A stretch of DNA of 6,166 nucleotides from Actinomycetota bacterium (GTDB taxonomy: Bacteria; Actinomycetota; Thermoleophilia; Gaiellales; Gaiellaceae): NCBI GenBank assembly GCA_005885565.1, contig VAXK01000279.1, positions 1 through 6,166 on the forward strand, read 5' to 3'. Below, in pieces: positions 1-4,393 of this stretch (within the stretch, counting starts at the first letter, position 1; the number at the start of each line of letters is the position of its first letter). The notes under the pieces were generated by a model, which saw nothing but the letters and a program-made list of their open reading frames with translations, made no database searches and was not told the DNA's origin. A program made the translations under genes and the position numbers.

Positions 1-668
1 ACGACGATCACGTCCTGCCCACGCTGGCGGCCGGCGCCTTCGGGTTCCTCACGAAAGACACGCGGCCGGAAGAGATCGCGCAGGCGATCCGCACCGTCCA
101 CCGCGGCGACCCGGTGCTCTGTACCGAAGCGACGCGGCGCGTCCTGCGCCGCGTGCACGCGAGTCGCGACCGGCCGGAGGGGACGGTGACGGTGCTCTTC
201 ACCGACATCGAGGACTCGACGCCGCTCGTCGACCGGGTCGGCGACGAGCGGGCGCGCGAGCTCTTCCACGAGCACGACCGGCTCGTGCGGGAGGCGCTCG
301 AGCGCACCGGCGGCGTCGAGGTCGAGCGCGAGGGGGACAAGTTCATGCTCGCGTTCGCGAGCGCGCGCAGCGCCCTTCGCTGCGCGATCGAGATCCAGCG
401 GGCGCTCGCGGCGAGCGACATCCCCGTGTCGGTGCGCGCCGGCGCGAACACCGGCGACGTCATCGCCGAGGAGCGCGGCTACTTCGGGCGCGCCGTCTTC
501 GTCGCCGCCCGCGTCGCCGAGGCGGCCTGCGGCGGCGAGATCCTCGTCTCCGAGATCACGCGTCACCTGGCCGGCGACGACGCGCTCGAGTTCCGCGACC
601 GCGGGGCCCATGAGCTGAAGGGGCTTCGCGGTCCGCACACGCTCTTCGAGGTCGTGTGGAGCGGCTGA
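1..668 (+). CDS. Receiver domain-class III nucleotide cyclase fusion (5' partial)
   Basis: The gene is open from the left edge; the first whole codon is at base 3, and the true start is outside the window. Visible residues 1-50 are the last part of a NarL-type receiver domain, including the conserved lysine of the FLTKD motif (codon 54-56). A short linker leads into a class III adenylate/guanylate cyclase domain, from TVTVLFTDIEDST to the C terminus. That family makes cAMP or cGMP from ATP or GTP, usually as a dimer in the cytoplasm. Both metal-binding aspartates are visible: FTDIED (codon 204-206) and GDKF (codon 336-338). The transition-state arginine in VAAR is present (codon 510-512). By eye, the base-recognition lysine position is Glu (EREGD), the recognition Asp before FG is replaced (GYFG), and the catalytic Asn of the usual VNxAAR motif is Phe (codon 498-500). 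Activity or nucleotide choice may therefore be atypical. The 3' end overlaps the next gene by 13 bases, so the two are probably co-translated. The GTG at 114 falls inside the receiver domain and is an unlikely start. Confidence 0.9.
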   Translation, partial: DDHVLPTLAAGAFGFLTKDTRPEEIAQAIRTVHRGDPVLCTEATRRVLRRVHASRDRPEGTVTVLFTDIEDSTPLVDRVGDERARELFHEHDRLVREALERTGGVEVEREGDKFMLAFASARSALRCAIEIQRALAASDIPVSVRAGANTGDVIAEERGYFGRAVFVAARVAEAACGGEILVSEITRHLAGDDALEFRDRGAHELKGLRGPHTLFEVVWSG

Positions 669-1330
669 CGATCCTCGTCGCCGACGACCATCCGGTCGTG
701 CGGCAGGGCCTCCGGACCTTCCTCGCGACCCAGGAGGACCTGGACGTCGTGGGTGAGGCGGCGACGTGCACCGAGGCGGCCGAGCGTGCCGCGGAGCTGC
801 GGCCCGACGTCGTCCTCCTCGACCTCGTCATGCCCGGCGGCGACGGCATCGAAGCGGCGCGCAAGATCCGCGAGGCGAGCCCCGGCTCGAAGGTAATCGT
901 GCTCACGAGCTACCCCGACGACGCGACCGTGCTGCCGGCGCTCGAGGCGGGCGCCGCCGGCTACCTGCTGAAGGACGTCGAGCCGCAGGAGCTGGCGGAC
1001 GGCGTCCGCCGCGTACACCGCGGCGAGAACCTGCTCCATCCCGCGGTCGCGCCGCGCGTCATCCGGGAGGCGGTCGGCCCGGCCGGCTCGGGCCGTGAGG
1101 CGCTCACCCCGCGCGAGCTCGACGTCCTGCGCCTCCTGGCACGCGGCCGGCCGAACAAGCTGATCGCGCGCGACCTCGGGATCGCCGAGCGGACGGTCAA
1201 GACGCACGTCTCGAGCATCCTCGCGAAGCTCGGCGTGACCGATCGGACGCAGGCGGCGCTGTACGCCGTGCGCGAGCGGCTCACCGATGCGTCAGGAGAA
1301 GATCGGGGGCCTAGCTCCGCGGGAGCGTGA
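656..1330 (+). CDS. NarL/FixJ-family two-component response regulator
   Basis: A complete 224-residue response regulator of typical family length. Residues 4-122 form the receiver domain, with acidic pair D10-D11, phospho-acceptor D56 (LLDLVMPGGDG), T84 and K106 (GYLLKD). Residues 150-206 form a LuxR/GerE-type helix-turn-helix, from LTPRELDVL through ERTVKTHVSSILAKLGV. In this family, phosphorylation of the Asp by a partner histidine kinase promotes dimerisation and promoter binding. No kinase is in the window; it may lie upstream. The GTG start lies inside the end of the cyclase gene (13-base overlap), and the receiver fold begins three residues later, so a later start is unlikely. A weak GAGG-like sequence precedes it. 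The receiver resembles that of the upstream fusion protein, suggesting tandem duplication. The last ~18 residues are a low-complexity tail, and the end overlaps by 20 bases the 3' end of a convergent gene. Family assignment is firm; the targets are unknown. Confidence 0.96.
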   Translation: MERLTILVADDHPVVRQGLRTFLATQEDLDVVGEAATCTEAAERAAELRPDVVLLDLVMPGGDGIEAARKIREASPGSKVIVLTSYPDDATVLPALEAGAAGYLLKDVEPQELADGVRRVHRGENLLHPAVAPRVIREAVGPAGSGREALTPRELDVLRLLARGRPNKLIARDLGIAERTVKTHVSSILAKLGVTDRTQAALYAVRERLTDASGEDRGPSSAGA

Positions 1331-2120
1331 ACCCGCCGAGCGTCCCGCCCAGTCCTTGCAGGTCGGGCCGGATCCAGGTCGATCCGGCGCTGAGATCGTT
1401 GTTGAACGTCGACAGCATGACGAGGTGTCCGTGCTGGTCGGTGACGCGGATCTCGCGAGCGTCATATCCGCTGTCGTCACCGAGTAGCTTGTAGAGACGC
1501 CCCGGACTTGTCTTCACGAACCCCGCCGGATCGTTGACGGCAACCGTCGCCTCAAACGCAAGTTCAGGCGTCGTGAAGAAGCGAACACTACGGAGGTCGA
1601 CGCCCGCAGCAAGAGCACCGGCGCGGAGACGGCGACCGATGTCTGCTTCGGCGACGCCCACATCCGGTGGGACGCCAGGGTGGGTCAACGCTGCCGGAGA
1701 CGGGATCATCTTCACGAAATCGCCTACGGACGATGTCGCAGCTGATCCGGCGATCCTGATCGAATAGCCCTCAAGGAGATCGGCGCCGGCTTGGGCGGCC
1801 TCCGCCTGGAAGGTGCTTGCGAGGAGATTTGCCCGCCACACGGCGTCGCTCAGGTCCTCGTCTTTTGTGATCGTGAGCTCAAGCCACGAATCGTCGGCCG
1901 CGGGATGGTCGAGCAGTCCCGTCGGCGGAGGAGCGAAATCGACCGCGGTCAGGCCGTCGTGAGGAAGGGCGGCGAGGATACGGCTTGCAAGTGCTCGTCC
2001 TTGCGGCGAACCACTGTTCACGAGATGCGTGGCCGCGTTCGAGTGCGCGAAGAAGGCTCCGGCTACGACAGCCGTTACGCCGACGACAGCGATGCCTGCC
2101 AATTGGGCGAATCGCTTCAT
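1311..2120 (-). CDS. Exported or membrane-anchored protein of unknown function
   Basis: A 269-residue protein that I do not recognise. Residues 1-3 are MKR, followed by a hydrophobic stretch at about 7-25 (AGIAVVGVTAVVAGAFFA) and a possible cleavage region around AHSNAA, so it is a signal peptide or N-terminal anchor. The remainder is a soluble-looking domain with no cysteine, presumably outside the membrane. Near residues 79-84 there is a WLELTI strand-like segment, and near 188-194 AFEATVAV. The C terminus is rich in glycine and leucine. The ATG follows the stop codon of the upstream gene by 6 bases, and its AGGAG (2124-2128) overlaps that stop, so translation is likely coupled. Codon use is less GC-biased than in the flanking genes. 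The 3' end overlaps the response-regulator gene by 20 bases in convergent orientation. Coding status is supported by the signal sequence, ribosome binding site and full-length open frame; the function is open. Confidence 0.82.
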   Translation of the reverse strand: MKRFAQLAGIAVVGVTAVVAGAFFAHSNAATHLVNSGSPQGRALASRILAALPHDGLTAVDFAPPPTGLLDHPAADDSWLELTITKDEDLSDAVWRANLLASTFQAEAAQAGADLLEGYSIRIAGSAATSSVGDFVKMIPSPAALTHPGVPPDVGVAEADIGRRLRAGALAAGVDLRSVRFFTTPELAFEATVAVNDPAGFVKTSPGRLYKLLGDDSGYDAREIRVTDQHGHLVMLSTFNNDLSAGSTWIRPDLQGLGGTLGGFTLPRS

Positions 2121-2123
2121 GGT

Positions 2124-2128
2124 CTCCT
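2124..2128 (-). promoter_or_regulatory. Ribosome binding site overlapping upstream stop codon
   Basis: On the minus strand TAGGAGACC runs directly into ATG. The TAG ends the upstream exported-protein gene and also supplies the first bases of AGGAG. This fixes the start of the 269-residue gene at 2120 and suggests that ribosomes finishing the first gene start the second. The spacing to ATG is short (3 bases). Confidence 0.7.
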
Positions 2129-2807
2129 AGTCATGAATATTGATTGGTGAGGGCGCGTGGCCGATCGACCAGCCGCCGTCGTTACCTTGCCCCGTCTCGC
2201 TGTTGATTTGCGCATAGCTCGCGCCGCTGTTGGTCGTGTATTGCCATGCCGTCGCCCCGCTGCAACCGAAGCAGAGACTGTCGGTGTCGCTGCTCGTACT
2301 CAAAACCTCGCCTACGACGAATACATACCCGGTGTCGTAGGCGATGTAGTCGGTCTCCTTTAGCGTTCCGGACTGATAGGCGCCCCACAAGCCGCCACAG
2401 CAGCTTTGCTTCACAACAGCGAGCCGCTCGTTGTTGTTCGCGTCGGCATACGTGTCGCAGAAATAGTGAACGCCGTCGCCCGTATGCTCGACTGCGAGCT
2501 TCACCCCTGAAAAGCTTCCGCAGTCGAGAACCGAATCGTTGCTCTTCAGGTACCCGATCTGGATCATCTCGGAGGGGCCGCTGATGGTGCGCTGCGACCG
2601 TACGCTCGAGAAGGTGAATCCGCCGGACCCCGGCGTCATTACCAGGCGTTGGATGCCCGATCGTGACCCGTTCACGGTATTGCCCGAGTTCTTGAAGTAA
2701 TCGACGCCCTGGGACGCCCACGCGGTTGGTGAGCTCGCGCCGACGAAGAAGATCACGAACGCGAGAATTCGCAAGTGCCGAGACAACGCTTTGGTCGCTG
2801 CTGCCAC
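2127..2807 (-). CDS. Secreted six-cysteine protein of unknown function
   Basis: A 226-residue protein that I do not recognise. Basic residues (R10, H11, R13) precede a hydrophobic core (ILAFVIFFVGA, about 14-24) and an AWA cleavage motif at 29-31, a standard Sec signal peptide. The mature part has six cysteines (C96, C117, C136, C137, C179, C182), consistent with disulfide bonding after export. It is also rich in Gly, Ser, Thr, Asn and aromatic residues (for example GGLWGAYQ, YVFVVGE, WQYTTNSG), which suggests a beta-rich extracellular domain. GTG at 2807 is the only ATG, GTG or TTG start before an in-frame stop upstream that keeps the whole basic region. TTG codons at residues 8 and 12 would still keep a signal peptide. 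No Shine-Dalgarno sequence is seen, but a promoter lies immediately upstream, so the message may be leaderless or nearly so. The gene is probably co-transcribed with the following exported protein. Its codon use is clearly less GC-biased than in the flanking operons, which fits acquisition from elsewhere or fast evolution. Confidence 0.82.
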   Translation of the reverse strand: MAAATKALSRHLRILAFVIFFVGASSPTAWASQGVDYFKNSGNTVNGSRSGIQRLVMTPGSGGFTFSSVRSQRTISGPSEMIQIGYLKSNDSVLDCGSFSGVKLAVEHTGDGVHYFCDTYADANNNERLAVVKQSCCGGLWGAYQSGTLKETDYIAYDTGYVFVVGEVLSTSSDTDSLCFGCSGATAWQYTTNSGASYAQINSETGQGNDGGWSIGHAPSPINIHD

Positions 2808-2817
2808 TAGGCCACAG

Positions 2818-2847
2818 ATGGTAGATTCGGTTTGGCATCGCTGTCAA
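2818..2847 (-). promoter_or_regulatory. Sigma-70-type promoter of the secreted-protein operon
   Basis: On the minus strand there is a perfect -35 hexamer TTGACA (2842-2847), an 18-base spacer, and a -10 hexamer TACCAT (2818-2823) that fits the TAnnnT consensus. Transcription should begin about 5-7 bases further on, around 2811-2813. That leaves only about 4-6 bases before the GTG at 2807, so the mRNA would be leaderless or nearly so. This is a known actinobacterial arrangement and explains the missing ribosome binding site. Confidence 0.7.
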
Positions 2848-2856
2848 TGGAGCGGT

Positions 2857-2894
2857 GTGGCCCATTTATGGGGCGGGCGTGCGTGGCCCATTTA
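2857..2894. repeat. Two 12-base direct repeats upstream of the promoter
   Basis: GTGGCCCATTTA occurs perfectly at 2857-2868 and 2883-2894, a 26-base period. Read on the minus strand both copies (TAAATGGGCCAC) lie upstream of the TTGACA box, with centres at about -52 and -78 from the inferred transcription start. This placement fits an activator binding twice. Related GGCCAC hexamers in inverted orientation lie at 2810-2815 and 2901-2906; the latter could also pair with GTGGCC at 2883-2888. Confidence 0.6.
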
Positions 2895-2946
2895 GCTCCT
2901 GGCCACAAGCGGTGCATCTCGAGACTCCTGAGCACGTGGCGGCTGC

Positions 2947-2966
2947 GCCGCCGCTACTCCGGCGGC
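2947..2966 (-). terminator. Hairpin after the DivIVA-like operon
   Basis: A perfect 7-bp stem (GCCGCCG at 2947-2953 pairing with CGGCGGC at 2960-2966) encloses a 6-base loop and begins at the last base of the small membrane-protein stop codon. There is no run of T after it, so it is either a U-less terminator or an mRNA 3' stabiliser. Its position exactly at the operon end is the main support. Confidence 0.45.
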
Positions 2967-3250
2967 TACCGCACGCCGCCCACGGACAGGATGATCCAGA
3001 TCGCGGCCCAGAAGGCGGCGAGGCCGACCGCCCAGCCCGCGAGCTGCCGGGGGATCCGGAAGACCCCGCGGTCGCTCCGGCGGATCCGCACGGCGAGATC
3101 GCGAACCTTCGGTGGGCCGTCGTCGCGAAGCGGGACGAGCTCCGGCAGCGGCGGCGGCAGCCCGTTCCCACTCGGAGGATCCGCCTCCAGCGGGTCGAGG
3201 AGGCGGTCGAGCGCCTCCTCGAGAGCCCGCTGCTCTTCCGCGCGCGTCAG
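2966..3250 (-). CDS. Small C-terminal-anchored membrane protein, apparent CTG start
   Basis: This 94-residue frame has strongly GC-biased third positions and a protein-like translation, but no ATG, GTG or TTG start that would include its N-terminal half. It begins sensibly at a CTG (3248-3250) that overlaps the TGA of the DivIVA-like gene as CTGA, giving (M)TRAEEQRALEEALDRLL. Residues 4-19 look helical. Residues 20-47 are a proline-rich linker (GLPPPLPELVPL), and 48-68 are basic. Residues 69-90 form a transmembrane helix (LAGWAVGLAAFWAAIWIILSV) followed by a short GGVR tail. The predicted form is a small cytoplasmic part tethered to the membrane by its C terminus. AGGAGG stands only 1 base before the CTG, so reinitiation after the previous stop seems likelier than standard initiation. 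Alternatives are a GTG at codon 54 (41 residues, mainly the membrane helix), a -1 frameshift from the upstream gene, or a start codon lost by mutation. I see no slippery heptamer. The function is unknown; co-transcription suggests it works with the coiled-coil protein. Confidence 0.6.
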   Translation of the reverse strand: MTRAEEQRALEEALDRLLDPLEADPPSGNGLPPPLPELVPLRDDGPPKVRDLAVRIRRSDRGVFRIPRQLAGWAVGLAAFWAAIWIILSVGGVR

Positions 3251-3918
3251 GCCTCCTGACCGTTCGGTCCGGTTTCGACCTCGACCGGCTGCGCCACCTG
3301 CCGCTTCAGCGCCTCGTCCAACCCGGTCGGGTACGACGCCTCGGCCTCCGGCTCCACCAGCCCGACGAGCGCGTCCGACCCGACGAGCACGTCCAGGCGA
3401 CCGGCGAGCTCGCGGAGGCCGGTGACGAGCTTCCGGAGCCGCTCCTCCGTCCGCTCCACGTTCGAGTCGAGCGCATGCTGCCGCTCCTCTGCCGCGCGCG
3501 ACCGGTCTCGCGCCTGCCGCTCCGCCCGCGTGACCACCTCTTCCGCCGCCTCGTCCGCCTCCTGCCGCTTGTGCTCGGCATAGGCCTCGGCGCGGGCGCG
3601 GATGTCCTCGGCTGCAGCGATCGCCGCCGACCGCTTCTCGGCCGTCTCCGCCTCGATCTCTCCGGCCTTGTCCCGTGCCTGGGAGAGTGTCTCGGCCGCC
3701 TCGGTCTGCGCGCGCTCGAGCACGAGGGTCGCCTCGCGGCGTGAGTCCCCCTCGATCCGCTCGGCCGCTTCCCGCGCCGTCGCGAGGACCGTCGCGACGT
3801 GCTCGCCGAGCTCGGCGAAGCCGCCCTCCTCGCGCTCGCCCGCCTCGGGCGCCTCCGCGGCGGGCGCCTCGACCTGCTCGGCGCCGCCGTCCTCTCGTTC
3901 GTTGAACCTTCTCCGCAT
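3247..3918 (-). CDS. DivIVA-like coiled-coil protein (short form, internal start)
   Basis: An internal ATG at 3918, in frame with the long form, has a near-perfect AAGGAGG (3926-3932) at 7-base spacing, a better site than that of the long form. The 223-residue product starts MRRRFNERED and has an acidic, alanine-rich linker to about residue 33. A continuous coiled coil at about 34-180 follows (heptad-like Ala/Glu/Arg/Gln), then a short helix (LRELAGRLDVLVG) and an acidic, proline-containing tail ending GQEA. No membrane segment is present, so it would be a soluble scaffold-like or polar-organising protein. The stop TGA overlaps the CTG of the next gene. If only one form is real, the strength of the ribosome binding site favours this one; it could equally be a second product of the longer gene. 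Confidence 0.6.
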   Translation of the reverse strand: MRRRFNEREDGGAEQVEAPAAEAPEAGEREEGGFAELGEHVATVLATAREAAERIEGDSRREATLVLERAQTEAAETLSQARDKAGEIEAETAEKRSAAIAAAEDIRARAEAYAEHKRQEADEAAEEVVTRAERQARDRSRAAEERQHALDSNVERTEERLRKLVTGLRELAGRLDVLVGSDALVGLVEPEAEASYPTGLDEALKRQVAQPVEVETGPNGQEA

Positions 3919-4218
3919 GTGAGCTCCTCCTTCAGGAGACTGGGCGCCCACGCGGGCTAGGCGCGGCGGGCGTTTGGCTTGGACTGCCGAGATCACGACA
4001 AGGAGCATCGCGCCGGAGCCGAGGGCGACCCAGATGATCCCGGCGCGCCGCGAGGGATCGCCTGGCGCGGCCTGAGCCGACGGCCGGCTCTCCTCCGCGC
4101 GCAGCCGCCGGAGCGGGTCGCCGCCTGGCAGCCGAAGAGGCCCACTCGCGCGGGCCGCCCCTCCGGCCACGGACGAGCTCACGATCGCGAGCGCCACGAC
4201 CGCCGGCAAGCGCCGCAT
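3247..4218 (-). CDS. Membrane-anchored DivIVA-like coiled-coil protein (long form)
   Basis: Read from ATG 4218 this is 323 residues. Residues 1-24 (RRLPAVVALAIVSSSVAGGAARA) look like a signal peptide, then comes a short basic, proline-containing stretch. A transmembrane helix at about 59-79 (GIIWVALGSGAMLLVVISAV) is followed by basic residues (KRPPRLAR), which would place the rest in the cytoplasm. From about residue 134 to 280 is a long Ala/Glu/Arg coiled coil starting FAELGEHVATVL, reminiscent of DivIVA/Wag31-type polar scaffold proteins, though without a clear DivIVA N-terminal membrane-binding motif. The upstream GGAGG (4228-4232) is 9 bases from this ATG. GTG at 4227 is also possible, with AGGGGAG (4234-4240) in front of it. 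The upstream third is codon-biased like a real gene, but the last ~15 codons before the internal ATG lose that bias. The frame may therefore be two genes fused by loss of a stop codon, or one gene making two products. The name DivIVA-like rests on the coil alone. Confidence 0.6.
   Translation of the reverse strand: MRRLPAVVALAIVSSSVAGGAARASGPLRLPGGDPLRRLRAEESRPSAQAAPGDPSRRAGIIWVALGSGAMLLVVISAVQAKRPPRLARVGAQSPEGGAHMRRRFNEREDGGAEQVEAPAAEAPEAGEREEGGFAELGEHVATVLATAREAAERIEGDSRREATLVLERAQTEAAETLSQARDKAGEIEAETAEKRSAAIAAAEDIRARAEAYAEHKRQEADEAAEEVVTRAERQARDRSRAAEERQHALDSNVERTEERLRKLVTGLRELAGRLDVLVGSDALVGLVEPEAEASYPTGLDEALKRQVAQPVEVETGPNGQEA
3926..3932 (-). promoter_or_regulatory. Strong internal Shine-Dalgarno sequence
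   Basis: AAGGAGG on the minus strand lies 7 bases upstream of ATG 3918, inside the longer open frame, where it encodes part of EGGAH. Such a strong match at ideal spacing decides the start of the short coiled-coil form. Confidence 0.75.
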
Positions 4219-4227
4219 GCACGTCAC

Positions 4228-4232
4228 CCTCC
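4228..4232 (-). promoter_or_regulatory. Ribosome binding site for the long coiled-coil form
   Basis: GGAGG on the minus strand is 9 bases upstream of ATG 4218, but directly adjacent to GTG 4227. This favours ATG 4218 as the start of the long form, although AGGGGAG at 4234-4240 would serve GTG 4227. Confidence 0.45.
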
Positions 4233-4260
4233 GCTCCCCTCACGTCTCCTTGCTCAAGCT

Positions 4261-4330
4261 CCTTCGTCGTCGAACCCGAGCTTCGAACGGGGACGATATG
4301 AGATTCAGCGCCGAAAGACTAGGACGAAGG
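4261..4330. repeat. 8-base inverted repeat in the divergent intergenic region
   Basis: CCTTCGTC (4261-4268) and GACGAAGG (4323-4330) are perfect reverse complements separated by 54 bases. They lie between the divergent coiled-coil and Rieske genes, where a shared regulator could bind. A chance match cannot be excluded in a 175-base GC-rich gap. Confidence 0.3.
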
Positions 4331-4356
4331 GACGAGGTGGAGGTCGGCCGAAGGGC

Positions 4357-4373
4357 CGAGGCGCGCGGCCTCG
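4357..4373. repeat. Short dyad just upstream of the Rieske gene
   Basis: CGAGGC (4357-4362) and GCCTCG (4368-4373) form a 6-bp stem with a 5-base loop. It spans the place where a -35 element for the putative -10 box at 4382 would be. It could be an operator for the Rieske gene, or a chance GC-rich palindrome. Confidence 0.3.
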
Positions 4374-4381
4374 CCCCGGCG

Positions 4382-4387
4382 TAGAGT
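4382..4387 (+). promoter_or_regulatory. Putative -10 box for a leaderless Rieske transcript
   Basis: TAGAGT fits the actinobacterial TAnnnT -10 consensus and ends 6 bases before the ATG at 4394, so transcription could begin at the A of the start codon. No Shine-Dalgarno sequence is evident, which agrees. No recognisable -35 box was found, so this is tentative. Confidence 0.4.
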
Positions 4388-4393
4388 CGCGGC

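Noticed and set aside
1314..1326. Small hairpin (GCTCC, GCG loop, GGAGC) in the overlap of two convergent gene ends
   Set aside because: A 5-bp stem with no T run is too weak to call a terminator, although its place between convergent genes is suggestive.
1287..2150. Plus-strand open frames at 1287-1487, 1534-1767 and 1791-2150
   Set aside because: They lie opposite the 269-residue exported-protein gene, which has a signal peptide and ribosome binding site. Their translations show no domain or coherent composition.
2807..2815. GTG-GCC-TAG mini-frame in front of the secreted-protein gene
   Set aside because: It would be two codons only, with no ribosome binding site, and it overlaps the inferred transcription start.
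2182..2865. Minus-strand 227-residue frame overlapping the secreted-protein gene
   Set aside because: Its translation is Arg-rich without hydrophobic structure, typical of an off-frame shadow. The alternative frame has a signal peptide, ordered cysteines and a promoter at its start.
2832..3425. Long plus-strand open frames opposite the small membrane protein and the coiled-coil gene
   Set aside because: They are Arg/Ser/Pro-rich shadows of GC-biased minus-strand genes, and the minus-strand readings have a membrane helix and a coiled coil.
4293..4298. TATCGT on the minus strand as a -10 box for the coiled-coil gene
   Set aside because: It fits TAnnnT, but no -35-like hexamer is seen at proper spacing, and such a short match is expected by chance.
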